Shown in pieces: positions 1-9,517 of a stretch of 35,622 nucleotides of DNA. The notes beneath the pieces are model-generated. The model saw nothing but the letters and a program-made list of their open reading frames with translations, searched no databases and had not been told where the DNA came from. The stretch lies in the NCBI GenBank assembly GCA_022824395.1, contig JAJDZX010000007.1:1-35622 (forward strand). Reading direction: 5' to 3'. The position numbers and the translations under genes are program-made. Numbering within the stretch: position 1 is the first letter of the stretch; each line of letters begins with the position of its first letter. This DNA comes from Alphaproteobacteria bacterium. Its GTDB lineage: Bacteria; Pseudomonadota; Alphaproteobacteria; TMED109.

Positions 1-2
1 AC

Positions 3-125
3 GAGGTCGAGCGGCTCTTTCGCCGTCTCAAGGGATTCCGACGGATCTTCTCCCGCTTCGACAAGCTTGACGCCGTGTTCCTCGGGTTCATCCTCTTCGC
101 ATTCATTGTCGAGGCACTGCGGTAG
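3..125 (+). CDS. IS5-family transposase, C-terminal end only (cut by window edge)
   Basis: The reading frame is open from the window edge to the TAG at 123-125 and gives about 40 residues: EVERLFRRLKGFRRIFSRFD followed by a KLDAVFLGFILFAFIVEALR tail. An RxxRR-FDK block followed by a hydrophobic helix ending in a basic residue at the stop is typical of the extreme C-terminus of IS5-family DDE transposases. It follows the last catalytic Glu region (V-E-R-LF-R). The rest of the gene lies upstream of the window, so intactness cannot be judged. The family call rests on this short tail only; a subgroup (IS427-like) is possible but not proven. Confidence 0.75.
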   Translation, partial: EVERLFRRLKGFRRIFSRFDKLDAVFLGFILFAFIVEALR

Positions 126-141
126 TGTTAACGCGCCCTAG
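125..141. repeat. Probable right terminal repeat and target site of the IS5-family element
   Basis: Directly after the transposase stop comes GTGTTAACGCGCCC (125-138), then CTAG (138-141). IS5-family elements end within a few tens of bases of the transposase stop, and many target YTAR sequences such as CTAG. The matching left end is outside the window, so the boundary is an inference. Confidence 0.35.
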
Positions 142-378
142 GCGGCGGCGGGCCGGGTTCCTCGGGCGGCCGCCGGCCGCGCGGGGGGCGCCCACCGAAG
201 GGTGCCGACGGCCCGCCTCCGCCGACCATCGACCGGCGCCGGCTGCGGGTTCGCCTCGGGGCGGAGCCTGCAGGACGGGCACCGCCGGCCGGTCGCCGGT
301 CGGACGACACCGCGGCCTTCGCCAGGGCGCGTGGTGGCAACGTCGGGATCCTTCACCGTGGCGCGGTGACGGGGAAGG
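142..378. other. Non-coding GC-rich spacer
   Basis: No credible gene is visible between the IS5-family end and the tRNA promoter. The reading frames crossing it are Arg/Pro/Gly-rich composition artefacts, and one minus-strand frame is an antisense translation of tRNA-Asp. No clear terminator or repeat array is seen. Confidence 0.6.
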
Positions 379-407
379 TTGACACTCTCCGGCCGCAATC
401 CTAGAAC
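379..407 (+). promoter_or_regulatory. Sigma70-type promoter for tRNA-Asp (and possibly nuo)
   Basis: There is a perfect -35 TTGACA at 379-384, a 17-base spacer, and a -10-like TAGAAC at 402-407 (4 of 6 consensus positions). Transcription would begin near 414, about 30 bases before the mature tRNA. It is the best promoter-like sequence upstream of the nuo operon. No second promoter fits in the 18 bases between the tRNA and nuoA. Confidence 0.65.
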
Positions 408-443
408 GTACGGGGACAACCCCGGCAGCCTGTCCGTTCGGAT

Positions 444-521
444 GGGGGTGTAGCTCAGCTTGGTTAGAGCGCTGGCTTGTCACGCCAGAGGTCGCGGGTT
501 CAAGTCCCGTCACTCCCGCCA
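444..521 (+). tRNA. tRNA-Asp (anticodon GTC)
   Basis: The cloverleaf can be read directly. The acceptor GGGGGTG (444-450) pairs with CACTCCC (511-517) with one G-U pair. The anticodon stem CTGGC/GCCAG (472-476/484-488) encloses the loop TTGTCAC, with anticodon GTC at 479-481. The T arm contains GGTTCAAGTCC. The discriminator is G518, and CCA is encoded at 519-521. Anticodon GTC reads GAC/GAT, so this is aspartate. The tRNA ends 18 bases before nuoA, which suggests the two share a transcript separated by RNase P and 3' processing. Confidence 0.97.
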
Positions 522-539
522 TTATGCGAACTCGGGTCC

Positions 540-905
540 ATGAACGCGTTTTTGGCGGACTACCTCCCCATCGCCCTGTTTTTCGTGGTCGCGGGCGCCC
601 TCGGCGGCGCCATGGCTGTGGCCGCCTGGCTGGTCGCGCCCCAGCGCCCCGATCCCGAGAAACTCTCCGCCTACGAATGCGGGTTCGCTCCGTTCGACGA
701 CGCGCGCGGCCGCTTTGATGTGCGCTTCTACCTGGTGGCCATCCTGTTCATCATCTTCGATCTGGAGATCGCCTTCCTGTTCCCCTGGGCCGTCGCCCTG
801 GGTGATATCGGCCTGTACGGGTTCGCGTCGATGATGGTCTTCCTGGCGCTGCTGACGGCCGGGTTTGTCTACGAGTGGCGAAAGGGGGCGCTGGAATGGG
901 AGTAG
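540..905 (+). CDS. nuoA: NADH-quinone oxidoreductase subunit A
   Basis: Membrane subunit of respiratory complex I (121 residues), near the junction of the peripheral and membrane arms; it binds no redox centre itself. It has three hydrophobic helices (about residues 7-31, 60-80 and 88-110) and the conserved loop with SAYECGF and RFDVRFY, followed by [15 protein letters not shown], which are hallmark NuoA/ND3 motifs. ATG 540 was chosen because it gives the usual family length; the frame stays open upstream into the tRNA gene, which cannot be coding there. No good Shine-Dalgarno precedes it, only GGGT. It is the first gene of the nuo operon and overlaps nuoB by 10 bases. Confidence 0.97.
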   Translation: MNAFLADYLPIALFFVVAGALGGAMAVAAWLVAPQRPDPEKLSAYECGFAPFDDARGRFDVRFYLVAILFIIFDLEIAFLFPWAVALGDIGLYGFASMMVFLALLTAGFVYEWRKGALEWE

Positions 906-1405
906 GCGCTCCGCCGCTGGCCAACCGCCTGGCCGACGGCCTGTCGGACCGGGGCTTCGTCGTGACGCAGGTCGACCGCCTCGTCAACTGGGCGCGCACC
1001 GGTTCGCTGTGGCCGATGTCGTTCGGCCTCGCGTGCTGCGCCGTCGAGATGATGCACGCTGGCGCCAGCCGCTACGACCTCGATCGGTTCGGGGTGGTGT
1101 TCCGCCCCAGTCCGCGCCAGTCGGACGTGATGATTGTCGCGGGCACCCTCACCAACAAGATGGCGCCCGCGCTCCGGAAGGTCTACGACCAGATGGCGGA
1201 GCCCCGCTGGGTCATCTCCATGGGGAGCTGCGCGAACGGCGGGGGCTACTACCACTATTCGTATTCAGTGGTCCGCGGCTGCGACCGGATCGTGCCGGTG
1301 GACGTGTACGTCCCGGGCTGCCCCCCGACGGCAGAGGCGCTGCTCTACGGCATTCTGCAGTTGCAGAAGAAGATCCGGCGCACCGGGAGGGTCAAGGGGG
1401 CGTGA
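896..1405 (+). CDS. nuoB: NADH-quinone oxidoreductase subunit B (cluster N2)
   Basis: Peripheral-arm subunit (169 residues) that holds [4Fe-4S] cluster N2, the last iron-sulfur centre before quinone. The ligands are visible as the tandem C47-C48 (LACCAVEMM), C112 (GSCANGG) and C142 (VPGCPP), exactly the family pattern. ATG 896 is preferred over the in-frame ATG 875 because AGGGGGC lies at the right distance before it and the length fits; the gene then starts inside the end of nuoA. Residues 18-31 ([14 protein letters not shown]) also match the usual N-terminal region. Confidence 0.97.
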   Translation: MGVGAPPLANRLADGLSDRGFVVTQVDRLVNWARTGSLWPMSFGLACCAVEMMHAGASRYDLDRFGVVFRPSPRQSDVMIVAGTLTNKMAPALRKVYDQMAEPRWVISMGSCANGGGYYHYSYSVVRGCDRIVPVDVYVPGCPPTAEALLYGILQLQKKIRRTGRVKGA

Positions 1406-1407
1406 AC

Positions 1408-1464
1408 ATGGCCGGAACGGCGCGCGGCACGCGAGGCTTGGCCCGCCGCCGCAGGCCGGCATGA
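1408..1464 (+). CDS. Possible 18-residue upstream ORF between nuoB and nuoC
   Basis: ATG 1408 opens an 18-codon frame ([18 protein letters not shown]) whose stop TGA (1462-1464) overlaps the nuoC start as ATGA. A strong AAGGGGG (1395-1400 region) sits 7-8 bases before this ATG, while the nuoC ATG itself has no clear ribosome binding site. The peptide is highly basic and resembles no family. The likely role, if translated, is to carry ribosomes onto nuoC by coupling. It could also be chance in GC-rich DNA. Confidence 0.35.
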   Translation: MAGTARGTRGLARRRRPA

Positions 1465-2084
1465 ACGATTCCCCCGAGGGCGGCGACGCCGCCCGCGCGC
1501 ACGCGGACCTGATGGCCGCCGTGCAGCGCGAGTTTCCCGACGCGGTCGGCCGCTTCCGTTTCGGCGACCACGAACTCGTGGTCGCCGCGGCGGACATCGC
1601 GAGGATGCTCGAGCACCTGCGCGATGCGCCCGACCTCCGGTTTTCCCAGCTCCTGGACGTGTGCGCGGTGGACTACCCCGAGCGGCCCAGCCGCTTCGAC
1701 GTGGTGTATCACCTGCTCAGCATCGTCCACAACCGGCGGATCCGCGTGAAGGTCGCCGTGCCCGAGGATTGCCCCGTGCCCTCGGCGGTGGCGGTGTTCC
1801 CATCGGCCGAGTGGTACGAGCGCGAGGTCTGGGACCTGTTCGGGATCGCCTTCGAGGGCCACCCCGACCTGCGGCGCATCCTGACCGACTACGGCTTCCA
1901 GGGGCATCCCCTGCGACGCGACTTCCCCCTCTCCGGCAAGGTCGAGGTGCGGTACGATGACGGCCTGAAACGCGTCGTCTACGAGCCGGTGCGCCTGCCC
2001 CAGGCGTTTCGGGAGTTCGACTTCGAGAGTCCCTGGGAGGGCGCGGCCCCGTCGTCGCCGCCCCCGGAGGACCCCGGGGCATGA
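1461..2084 (+). CDS. nuoC: NADH-quinone oxidoreductase subunit C
   Basis: Peripheral-arm subunit (207 residues; mitochondrial 30-kDa homologue) that packs against NuoD in the quinone-reducing module and carries no cofactor. The family signature [40 protein letters not shown] is present around residues 115-155, and the C-terminus ([12 protein letters not shown]) is also typical. It is separate from nuoD, as in alphaproteobacteria, whereas enterobacteria have a nuoCD fusion. ATG 1461 gives the normal N-terminus; there is a 55-base spacer after nuoB, the longest within the operon, which contains a small ORF. It overlaps nuoD by 4 bases (ATGA). Confidence 0.96.
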   Translation: MNDSPEGGDAARAHADLMAAVQREFPDAVGRFRFGDHELVVAAADIARMLEHLRDAPDLRFSQLLDVCAVDYPERPSRFDVVYHLLSIVHNRRIRVKVAVPEDCPVPSAVAVFPSAEWYEREVWDLFGIAFEGHPDLRRILTDYGFQGHPLRRDFPLSGKVEVRYDDGLKRVVYEPVRLPQAFREFDFESPWEGAAPSSPPPEDPGA

Positions 2085-3259
2085 GCGACGTCCAGATCCA
2101 GAATCTGACCCTGAACTTCGGTCCCCAGCACCCGGCGGCCCACGGCGTGCTGCGCCTGGTGCTCGAGATGGACGGCGAGGTCGTGGAGCGGGCCGACCCG
2201 CACATCGGGCTGCTGCACCGGGGCACCGAGAAGCTCATCGAGCACAAGACCTACCTGCAGGCGATTCCCTACTTTGACCGGCTCGACTACGTGTCGCCGA
2301 TGGCCCAGGAGCATGCCTTCGTGCTGGCCGCGGAACGGCTGCTGGAGCTCGAGATTCCCCCCCGGGCGCAGTACCTGCGCGTGCTGTTCGACGAGATCAC
2401 GCGGGTCCTCAACCACGCCCTGCAGATCGGCGCGCAGGCGCTCGATCTGGGCGCCACCACGCCCTTCCTGTGGCTGTTCGAGGAACGCGAGAAGCTGATG
2501 GGCTTTTACGAGGCGGCCTCGGGCGCCCGGCTGCACGCCGCCTACTACCGGGTCGGCGGGGTCCAGCGCGACCTCCCGGCCGGCCTGACCGACGAGATCC
2601 TCGCCTGGGCCGACGGGTTCGAGACGATCCTGCGGGACGTGGAGGAACTGCTGAGCGAGAACCGGATCTTCCGCCAGCGCACCGTGGACATCGGCGTGGT
2701 GACCGCCAAGGACGCGCTGGCCTGGGGCTTCACCGGCCCCATGCTCCGGGGATCCGGGGTCGCATGGGACCTGCGGCGGGCGCAGCCCTACGAGATTTAC
2801 GGTGACCTCGATTTCAGAGTCCCGGTCGGCACCAACGGCGACTGCTTCGACCGCTACCTGCTGCGCCTCGAGGAAATGCGCCAGAGCGTCGGTCTCATCC
2901 GGCAATGCCTTGCCCGCCTGCCGGATGGTCCGGTACTCGCCGGGAATCCCCGCATCCGACCGCCCGAGCGCGGGGACATGAAGCACTCGATGGAGGCGCT
3001 GATCGCGCACTTCAAGCTGTTCACGGAGGGCGTGCGGGTGCCCGAGGGCGAAGTCTACGCGGCGGTGGAGGCGCCCAAGGGCGAGTTCGGCGTCTACCTC
3101 GTGGCCGACGGGGGCAACCGGCCGTACCGGTGCCATATCCGGGCGCCGGGCTTCGCGCACCTGCAGGGTCTCGACGCGATGGTCCGCGGGCACCAGTTGG
3201 CCGACGTGGTCGCGTGCATCGCGTCGCTGGACATCGTCTTCGGGGAGGTCGACCGGTGA
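2081..3259 (+). CDS. nuoD: NADH-quinone oxidoreductase subunit D
   Basis: The 49-kDa-type subunit (392 residues), related to the large subunit of [NiFe] hydrogenases, forming the quinone-binding pocket with NuoB. The N-terminus [22 protein letters not shown] and [12 protein letters not shown] are diagnostic, including the His residues near the quinone headgroup site. The middle motif [20 protein letters not shown] and the C-terminal DIVFGEVDR complete the family. The nickel-binding cysteines of hydrogenases are absent, as expected for NuoD. It starts at an ATGA overlap with nuoC, and its stop overlaps the GTG start of nuoE, indicating translational coupling. Confidence 0.97.
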   Translation: MSDVQIQNLTLNFGPQHPAAHGVLRLVLEMDGEVVERADPHIGLLHRGTEKLIEHKTYLQAIPYFDRLDYVSPMAQEHAFVLAAERLLELEIPPRAQYLRVLFDEITRVLNHALQIGAQALDLGATTPFLWLFEEREKLMGFYEAASGARLHAAYYRVGGVQRDLPAGLTDEILAWADGFETILRDVEELLSENRIFRQRTVDIGVVTAKDALAWGFTGPMLRGSGVAWDLRRAQPYEIYGDLDFRVPVGTNGDCFDRYLLRLEEMRQSVGLIRQCLARLPDGPVLAGNPRIRPPERGDMKHSMEALIAHFKLFTEGVRVPEGEVYAAVEAPKGEFGVYLVADGGNRPYRCHIRAPGFAHLQGLDAMVRGHQLADVVACIASLDIVFGEVDR

Positions 3260-3762
3260 GCGGCGGGACCGAGCTTTTCCCGGGCCCGGACCGCGACGCT
3301 GCCGAGGCGATCCTCGGCCGCTACCCGCCCGCGCACCGCCAGAGCGCCGTGCTGCCGCTCCTGGACCTCGCGCAGCGGCGGCACGGCGGCTGGCTCCCGC
3401 CCGCCGTCGTCGACGCGGTCGGCGACTATCTGGGCATGCCGTCGATGCGGGTGCGGGAGCTCGTGACCTTCTACTCCATGTTCCACGACCGGCCCGTGGG
3501 CCGCTACCTGGTGCAGGTCTGCCGGACGACGCCGTGCTGGCTCCGGGGCAGTGACGAGGTCCTCGCCGGGGCCCGGGAGGAGCTCGGCATCGCGCCCGGC
3601 GAAACCACGCCGGACGGTCTCTTCACCCTGATCGAGGTCGAGTGCCTCGGGGCGTGCGCCGACGCCCCGGTCGTGCAGATCAACGACGACTACCACGAAC
3701 GCCTGGATGGCGAGCGGATGCGCGCCTGGCTGCGCGACCGGCGAGGCGCCGAAGATGACTGA
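3256..3762 (+). CDS. nuoE: NADH-quinone oxidoreductase subunit E (cluster N1a)
   Basis: The 24-kDa-type subunit (168 residues) of the NADH dehydrogenase module, with a thioredoxin-like fold binding [2Fe-2S] cluster N1a. The ligands are C89 and C94 (VCRTTPC) and C130 and C134 ([16 protein letters not shown]). The helical N-terminal half ([37 protein letters not shown]) is typical. The GTG start at 3256 overlaps the nuoD stop (GTGA). Reading further upstream in this frame would run into nuoD and gives only low-complexity sequence. Its end overlaps nuoF by 8 bases. Confidence 0.95.
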   Translation: MSGGTELFPGPDRDAAEAILGRYPPAHRQSAVLPLLDLAQRRHGGWLPPAVVDAVGDYLGMPSMRVRELVTFYSMFHDRPVGRYLVQVCRTTPCWLRGSDEVLAGAREELGIAPGETTPDGLFTLIEVECLGACADAPVVQINDDYHERLDGERMRAWLRDRRGAEDD

Positions 3763-5047
3763 GCCCGTGCGCGACGCTGACCGGGTCTTCCACAACCTCG
3801 ACGGGAGCGGGGACGGCGGCCTCGCCGGCGCGCGCCGGCGCGGCGACTGGGACGACACGCGGGCGCTGATCCTCCGCGGCCGCGATGCGATCCAGGGCAC
3901 GGTCCGCGAGTCCGGACTGCGGGGCCGGGGCGGAGCCGGTTTCTCGACGGGCCTCAAGTGGTCGTTCATGCCGAAGGAACCTGCGCCCGAGCGCCCCCAC
4001 TACCTGATCGTGAACGCCGACGAGAGCGAGCCGGGGACGTGCAAGGACCGCGAGATCCTGCGGCACGAGCCGCACAAGCTGATCGAGGGGACGCTCCTTG
4101 CCGGCGTCGGCATCGGCGCGCACACGGCGTACATCTACGTGCGCGGCGAGTTCGAGGCGGAGCGGCGCTGCCTCGAGGCCGCGCTCACGGACTGCTACGC
4201 GGACGGGTTGCTGGGCCCGGACGCCTGCGGCTCGGGGTACGATTTCGAGGTGCACGTCCACCGGGGCGCCGGCGCGTACATCTGCGGCGAGGAAACCGGG
4301 CTGATCGAAAGCCTCGAGGGCAAGAAGGGCTTTCCGCGGCTCAAGCCGCCGTTCCCGGCGAGCGCCGGGCTGTGGGGTTGTCCCACGACCGTGAACAACG
4401 TCGAGACCATCGCGGTGGTGCCGACGATCCTCCGGCGCGGGGCGCCCTGGTTCGGCGGGATCGGCCGGGCCCAGAACACCGGCACCAAGCTGTTCTGCGT
4501 GTCCGGGCACGTGGAGCGCCCCGGGACGGTCGAGGCGGCGATGGGGATCCCGCTCCGCGAGCTCATCGAGCAGCACGCCGGCGGCGTCCGCGGCGGCTGG
4601 GACAACCTGCTGGCGGTGATCCCCGGCGGCTCCAGCACGAAGGTGCTGCCGGCCGCCGCGTGCGAAGACCTGCGGATGGACTTCGACGGGCTGCGCGAGG
4701 CAGGGAGTGCGCTGGGCACGGCCGGGGTCATCGTGATGGACCGGAGCACCGACATCGTGGCGGCCATCGCCCGGCTGTCCCATTTCTACTGGCACGAGAG
4801 CTGCGGCCAGTGCACGCCGTGCCGGGAAGGGACCGGCTGGGTGTCGCGGATCATGGACCGGTTCGTGGCCGGTGCGGCCGCGCCGTCCGATCTCGACACG
4901 CTCGAAGCCATCTGCGGCCAGATCGAGGGTCACACCATCTGCGCCCTGGGCGATGCCGCGGCCTGGCCCGTGCAGGGCCTGCTCGCGCATTTTCGCGATG
5001 AACTCGAGCGGCGCGTCGCGGGCGGCCGCCGCCCCCTCGCGGCCTGA
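3755..5047 (+). CDS. nuoF: NADH-quinone oxidoreductase subunit F (FMN, NADH site, cluster N3)
   Basis: The 51-kDa-type flavoprotein (430 residues), where NADH is oxidised. The glycine-rich [15 protein letters not shown] binds NADH/FMN near residues 50-65, [15 protein letters not shown] forms the FMN site, and [15 protein letters not shown] follows. Cluster N3 ligands are C350, C353 and C356 ([10 protein letters not shown]) and C396 ([16 protein letters not shown]). ATG 3755 was chosen over the longer in-frame ATG 3707 because the extra 16 residues (Cys/Gly/Ala-rich) lie in nuoE coding sequence and are not family-like. A 8-base gap separates it from nuoG. Confidence 0.97.
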   Translation: MTEPVRDADRVFHNLDGSGDGGLAGARRRGDWDDTRALILRGRDAIQGTVRESGLRGRGGAGFSTGLKWSFMPKEPAPERPHYLIVNADESEPGTCKDREILRHEPHKLIEGTLLAGVGIGAHTAYIYVRGEFEAERRCLEAALTDCYADGLLGPDACGSGYDFEVHVHRGAGAYICGEETGLIESLEGKKGFPRLKPPFPASAGLWGCPTTVNNVETIAVVPTILRRGAPWFGGIGRAQNTGTKLFCVSGHVERPGTVEAAMGIPLRELIEQHAGGVRGGWDNLLAVIPGGSSTKVLPAAACEDLRMDFDGLREAGSALGTAGVIVMDRSTDIVAAIARLSHFYWHESCGQCTPCREGTGWVSRIMDRFVAGAAAPSDLDTLEAICGQIEGHTICALGDAAAWPVQGLLAHFRDELERRVAGGRRPLAA

Positions 5048-5055
5048 GACGGTCG

Positions 5056-7098
5056 ATGCCGACGCTCAGCATTGACGGCACCGAGATCGAGGTTGCCGAG
5101 GGCACCACGGTGCTCCGCGCCTGTGAGCAGGCCGGTGTGGAGATCCCGCGGTTCTGCTTCCACGAGCGCCTGTCGATTGCGGGCAACTGCCGCATGTGCC
5201 TGGTGGAGCAGGTGGGCGTGCCCAAGCCGCTCGCCAGCTGCGCCATGCCGGTCACCGACGGCATGCAGATCCTGACCCGGTCCGAGCGCGTGCAGGCCGC
5301 CCGCGAGGGCGTGATGGAGTTCCTGCTCGTGAACCATCCGCTCGACTGTCCGATCTGCGACCAGGGCGGCGAGTGCGACCTCCAGGACCAGGCGCTCTAT
5401 TACGGCCGGGTCCGCAGCCGTTACCGGGAAGCCAAGCGGGCGGTCACCGACAAGGACTTCGGCCCGCTCGTCAAGACGGTCATGACGCGCTGCATCCACT
5501 GCACGCGCTGCGTCCGGTTCATGGACGAGGTCGCCGGCGTCCCCGAGCTCGGCACCATGGGCCGCGGCGAGGACATGGAGATCGTCGCCGCGCTCGACGG
5601 CTGCCTGCACAGCGAGCTCTCCGGCAACGTCGTGGACCTGTGTCCGGTCGGCGCCCTCACGTCCAAGCCGTACGCCTTTGCCGCCCGTCCCTGGGAGTTG
5701 TCGCATACCGAGAGCGTCGATGTCCTGGATGCGGCCGGGTCGGCAATCCGGATCGATTCCCGGGACGGGCGGGTGCTGCGCGTGCTGCCGCGCGTGAACG
5801 AGGAGATCAACGAGGAGTGGATCGGGGACCGCTCGCGCTATGCCGTCGACGGGCTGGTGGTGCGGCGGCTGGACCGGCCGTGGCTGCGCGAGGACGGCGG
5901 GTTCCGGCCGGTGACCTGGGAGGCCGCCCTGGCGGCCGTCGCGACGGCTCTGCAGGCCGCGGCGCCGGAACGGACGGCCGCATTGATGGGCGATCTCCCG
6001 GGCCTCGAGGGCATGACGGCCCTCGCCGACCTGATGCGCGCGCGCGGCGTGGCCAGCGTGGACTGTCGGCAGGACGGTGGCGCGTACGGGCCGGGCGTGC
6101 CCGCTTCATGGCGCTTCAACGCGGGCATCGCCGGCATCGACCGGGCCGACGCGGTCCTGCTGATCGGCACCAATCCCCGGCGCGAGGCCCCCGTGATCAA
6201 CGCCCGATTCCGCAGGCGCTGGCGCACGGCCGGCCTCCCCGTCGCCCGGGTGGGCCCAGTGACGGACCTGACCTACCCGGTGACCGAGCTGGGCGCGGCG
6301 GCGCAGGTCCTGGTCGAGCTGGCGGAGGGCTCACATCCCTTCGCCGACGTGCTGGAGCGGGCGCGACACCCTCTGATCGTCGTGGGCTCGGGCGCCCTCG
6401 CGCGCCCGGACGGCGGCGTGGTGCTCGGCCTGGCCCGCCGGCTTGCCGACGCCGTGGGGGTGGCGGGCGCGGACTGGAACGGGTTCTCGGTGCTGCAGCG
6501 GAGCGCAGCCCGTGCGGGCGGGCTGGAGCTCGGCATCGTGCCGGCGGACGGCGGGCTCGACGCGGGCGGCATGCTGGCGGCCGCGCGGGCGGGCGGGCTC
6601 GATTTCGCGTACCTCCTGGGCGCCGACGAGATAGATCCGGACGCGTTCCGGGACACGTTCACCGTCTACCAGGGCCACCATGCCGACCGGGGCGCACGCT
6701 ATGCGGACGTGCTGCTGCCGGGGGCGGCGTACACCGAGCAGGCGGCCACCTACGTCAACACGGAGGGCCGTCCGCAGCAGGCCCGGCCGGCCCATCCGCC
6801 CCCGGGCGATGCCCGGCCGGACTGGAAGATCCTGGTGGCGCTGGCGCGGGAGCTGGGGAGCCCGCTTCCCTACGAATCGCTGGACGGGCTCCGGAGCCGG
6901 ATCGAGGCGGCGGTGCCGCACCTCGCACACATCGACCAGCTGCCGCCGGTGGCGCCGCTCGCCCCGTTCGGCGATCCGGACGGCGTGCTGGACGCGGCCC
7001 CGTTCGAGGAGATGGTCCCGGACTACTACCGCACGTGCCCGATCAGCCGGGCGTCGGCCACCATGGCCGCTTGTGCGCGGGCGGTGGCCGATGCTTGA
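5056..7098 (+). CDS. nuoG: NADH-quinone oxidoreductase subunit G (clusters N1b, N4, N5)
   Basis: The 75-kDa-type subunit (680 residues) that carries the electron wire of the peripheral arm. An N-terminal ferredoxin domain binds [2Fe-2S] N1b with C34, C45, C48 and C62. The His-Cys segment H94, C98, C101, C107 ([14 protein letters not shown]) binds N5. C146, C149, C152 and a later Cys (LCPVG) bind N4. The C-terminal half is a molybdopterin-oxidoreductase-like domain without cofactor. The extra N7 cluster cysteines found in some bacterial NuoG are not seen after the N4 region, as in mitochondria-like complex I. Its stop overlaps the nuoH start. Confidence 0.96.
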   Translation: MPTLSIDGTEIEVAEGTTVLRACEQAGVEIPRFCFHERLSIAGNCRMCLVEQVGVPKPLASCAMPVTDGMQILTRSERVQAAREGVMEFLLVNHPLDCPICDQGGECDLQDQALYYGRVRSRYREAKRAVTDKDFGPLVKTVMTRCIHCTRCVRFMDEVAGVPELGTMGRGEDMEIVAALDGCLHSELSGNVVDLCPVGALTSKPYAFAARPWELSHTESVDVLDAAGSAIRIDSRDGRVLRVLPRVNEEINEEWIGDRSRYAVDGLVVRRLDRPWLREDGGFRPVTWEAALAAVATALQAAAPERTAALMGDLPGLEGMTALADLMRARGVASVDCRQDGGAYGPGVPASWRFNAGIAGIDRADAVLLIGTNPRREAPVINARFRRRWRTAGLPVARVGPVTDLTYPVTELGAAAQVLVELAEGSHPFADVLERARHPLIVVGSGALARPDGGVVLGLARRLADAVGVAGADWNGFSVLQRSAARAGGLELGIVPADGGLDAGGMLAAARAGGLDFAYLLGADEIDPDAFRDTFTVYQGHHADRGARYADVLLPGAAYTEQAATYVNTEGRPQQARPAHPPPGDARPDWKILVALARELGSPLPYESLDGLRSRIEAAVPHLAHIDQLPPVAPLAPFGDPDGVLDAAPFEEMVPDYYRTCPISRASATMAACARAVADA

Positions 7099-8092
7099 TG
7101 CCGTCCTGACCGTGCTGCAGGTCACGGCCCTGATCCTCCTGTTGGTCGTGCCGCTGCTCGCGTGCGTGGCCTACCTGACACTCGCGGAACGGAAGGTTCT
7201 CGCGGCCGCCCACCGGCGGCGCGGACCGAACGTCGTAGGTCCGTTCGGACTGCTGCAGCCGTTGGCCGACGGCCTCAAGATGCTGGCCAAGGAAACGGTC
7301 ATTCCGACCCGTGCCAACCGCGTGGTGTTCGTGCTGGCGCCGGTGGTGATGTTCACCCTGAGCCTCGCCGCCTGGGCGGTGATCCCCGTGAGCGAACGGG
7401 TGGTGCTGGCCGACATCAACGTCGGGGTCCTCTACCTGTTCGCGATCTCGTCGATGGCCGTCTACGGCATCATCATGGCGGGCTGGGCCAGCAACTCGAA
7501 GTATCCGTTCCTGGGCGCGCTCCGGTCCGCGGCCCAGATGGTCTCCTACGAGGTCTCGATCGGTTTCGTGATCGTGACCGTGGTCCTGTGCGCGGGATCG
7601 CTCAACCTGACCGAGATCGTCCGGGCCCAGGAGAAGATTTGGTACGTCGTGCCGCTTCTCCCCATGGCCGTGGTGTTCTTCATCTCCTCCCTCGCCGAAA
7701 CCAACCGCGCGCCGTTCGACCTGCCGGAGGACGAGGCAGCGCTCGTCGCCGGCTACGCCACCGAGTACTCGTCGATGCTGTTCCTCATGTTCTTCATGGG
7801 TGAATACGCCTCCATGATCCTGATGAGTGCCATGGGGACGATCCTGTTCCTGGGCGGCTGGCTGCCGCTGCCGGGAACGGCGGCACTGGCGCTGCCGGGA
7901 TTCGTCTGGTTCGCCCTCAAGACGGCGTTCCTGCTGTTCCTGTTCCTCTGGGTCCGCGCGACGCTCCCCCGGTACCGCTACGACCAGTTGATGCGGATCG
8001 GCTGGAAGGTCTTCCTGCCGCTGTCGCTGGCATGGGTGGTGCTGACCGCCGGGGCCCTGGTGGCGTTTGATGCGCTGCCGGGAGGGAAGTGA
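7091..8092 (+). CDS. nuoH: NADH-quinone oxidoreductase subunit H
   Basis: Membrane subunit (333 residues, ND1 homologue) lining the quinone chamber where peripheral and membrane arms meet. It is predicted to have about eight membrane helices. Family motifs include [34 protein letters not shown] near the N-terminus, [28 protein letters not shown] in the middle, and [25 protein letters not shown], which holds the acidic loop thought to couple electron transfer to proton pumping. ATG 7091 overlaps the nuoG stop by 8 bases. The C-terminus [20 protein letters not shown] is also typical. Confidence 0.97.
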   Translation: MLDAVLTVLQVTALILLLVVPLLACVAYLTLAERKVLAAAHRRRGPNVVGPFGLLQPLADGLKMLAKETVIPTRANRVVFVLAPVVMFTLSLAAWAVIPVSERVVLADINVGVLYLFAISSMAVYGIIMAGWASNSKYPFLGALRSAAQMVSYEVSIGFVIVTVVLCAGSLNLTEIVRAQEKIWYVVPLLPMAVVFFISSLAETNRAPFDLPEDEAALVAGYATEYSSMLFLMFFMGEYASMILMSAMGTILFLGGWLPLPGTAALALPGFVWFALKTAFLLFLFLWVRATLPRYRYDQLMRIGWKVFLPLSLAWVVLTAGALVAFDALPGGK

Positions 8093-8096
8093 TCCG

Positions 8097-8603
8097 ATGG
8101 CGGCTACCAACGTCCTGATCAGGGTGCTGCTCGCGCTCCGGATGGCGGCGCTGGCCGAGCTCTTCGCCGGCCTCGCGCGGACGTTCCGGCGCATGCTGAG
8201 CCCGTCGGTGACCCTCGCCTATCCGAACGAGAAGGGCCCCCTGAGTCACCGGTTCCGCGGCGAGCACGCCCTGCGACGCTACCCCAACGGCGAGGAACGC
8301 TGCATCGCGTGCAAGCTCTGCGAGGCGGTCTGCCCGGCGCTCGCGATCACCATCGAGGCGGAGCCGCGGGCGGACGGCAGCCGGCGAACCACCCGGTACG
8401 ACATCGACATGACCAAGTGCATCTACTGCGGCCTCTGCGAGGAGGCGTGCCCGGTCGATGCGATCGTGCAGGGACCCAACTTCGAGTTCTCCACGGAGAC
8501 CCGTGAAGAGCTCCTCTACACGAAGGAGCGTCTGCTCGAGAACGGTGATCGCTGGGAACGCGCGCTCGCCGACCGCCTGGCCGCGGACACCACGGCGCGC
8601 TGA
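8097..8603 (+). CDS. nuoI: NADH-quinone oxidoreductase subunit I (clusters N6a, N6b)
   Basis: The 23-kDa-type ferredoxin subunit (168 residues) with two [4Fe-4S] clusters passing electrons to N2 in NuoB. The ligands form two CxxCxxCxxxCP motifs, C69/C72/C75/C79 and C108/C111/C114/C118. The start ATG 8097 is supported by a strong GGGAGGGAAG just upstream, at the end of nuoH; a longer in-frame ATG at 8067 lies within nuoH and lacks such a site. The C-terminus ([16 protein letters not shown]) is characteristic of the alphaproteobacterial/mitochondrial subunit. Confidence 0.97.
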   Translation: MAATNVLIRVLLALRMAALAELFAGLARTFRRMLSPSVTLAYPNEKGPLSHRFRGEHALRRYPNGEERCIACKLCEAVCPALAITIEAEPRADGSRRTTRYDIDMTKCIYCGLCEEACPVDAIVQGPNFEFSTETREELLYTKERLLENGDRWERALADRLAADTTAR

Positions 8604-8609
8604 TCGCTC

Positions 8610-9212
8610 ATGGCCGCACCCGACCTGTTTTTCTGGCTCTGTTCGGCCGTGCTCATGCTGTCGTCCGTCTTCGTGGTGTCGGCGCGGAGCCTCGTCCACG
8701 CCGTCTTTTTCCTGATCCTCGCGTTTCTGAACGCGGCCGGCCTGTTCATCCTGCTCGGGGCCGAGTTCCTTGGGATGATGATGCTGATCGTGTACGTGGG
8801 CGCCGTGGCCGTCCTGTTCCTGTTCGTCGTCATGACCCTGGATACGGGCCGGCCTGGCGGGTCGCTTCGCGCCCGGCTGCCGGCCGCCCTGGCGGCCGGC
8901 GCGATCCTGCTGCTGGAGCTCGCCTTCGTGGCCGTGGCGGGGGGGCCGGGCGGATCCCCGGAGCCGCTCCCCGGCGGCGTGTCCAACACGCGCGCGCTGG
9001 GACGCCTGATCTACACGGACTACGCGGCGCTGTTTGAACTGGCGGGCGCGATCCTCCTCGTCGCCATGATCGGCGCCATCGTGCTCGCGCATCGCTACCG
9101 CCCCGGCGTGCGCCGACAGAACCCGGTACGGCAGTTCGTCAGGCGCCAGGGCGAATCGGTCCGCCTGGAGGACCCGGCCGTCGGCGCCGGCGTGTCGGAG
9201 CAGGGCCGGTGA
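8610..9212 (+). CDS. nuoJ: NADH-quinone oxidoreductase subunit J
   Basis: Membrane subunit (200 residues, ND6 homologue) with about five helices, part of the proton-translocating arm. The helix [22 protein letters not shown], with the conserved [11 protein letters not shown] stretch that forms the pi-bulge helix in solved structures, is diagnostic. The polar C-terminal tail (about residues 150-200) contains many Arg residues, suggesting a cytoplasmic tail. The gene starts 6 bases after nuoI and ends in a GTGA overlap with nuoK. Confidence 0.95.
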   Translation: MAAPDLFFWLCSAVLMLSSVFVVSARSLVHAVFFLILAFLNAAGLFILLGAEFLGMMMLIVYVGAVAVLFLFVVMTLDTGRPGGSLRARLPAALAAGAILLLELAFVAVAGGPGGSPEPLPGGVSNTRALGRLIYTDYAALFELAGAILLVAMIGAIVLAHRYRPGVRRQNPVRQFVRRQGESVRLEDPAVGAGVSEQGR

Positions 9213-9517
9213 CGGTCACCCTCGCGCACTACCTGATCCTGGGCGGCGCGGTGTTCACGGTCGGGATCGTCGGGATCGTCCTGAACCGCCGGAACGTCAT
9301 CATGATCCTGATGGCCATCGAGCTGCTGCTCCTGGCGGTCAACCTCAACCTCGTCGCCTTCTCGGCCCATCTCGGCGACCCGGCCGGCCAGGTCTTCACG
9401 CTGTTCGTCCTGACCGTCGCCGCCGCCGAGGCCGCCGTCGGTCTGGCGATCCTGGTGGTGTTCTTCCGCCTGCGCGGGACCATTGCGGTCGAAGACATCC
9501 AGGACCTGAAGGGATGA
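9209..9517 (+). CDS. nuoK: NADH-quinone oxidoreductase subunit K
   Basis: Small membrane subunit (102 residues, ND4L homologue) with three helices. The helix-2/3 segment [20 protein letters not shown] contains the conserved Glu used in the central proton channel, and [18 protein letters not shown] carries the second conserved Glu. GTG 9209 overlaps the nuoJ stop (GTGA), and GGAG lies about nine bases upstream. The length matches the family closely. It overlaps nuoL by 4 bases. Confidence 0.96.
   Translation: MTVTLAHYLILGGAVFTVGIVGIVLNRRNVIMILMAIELLLLAVNLNLVAFSAHLGDPAGQVFTLFVLTVAAAEAAVGLAILVVFFRLRGTIAVEDIQDLKG

Noticed and set aside
103..522. Minus-strand 139-codon frame beginning [14 protein letters not shown]
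   Set aside because: It starts in the antisense of tRNA-Asp. Such [16 protein letters not shown] peptides are a well-known artefact of translating tRNA genes backwards.
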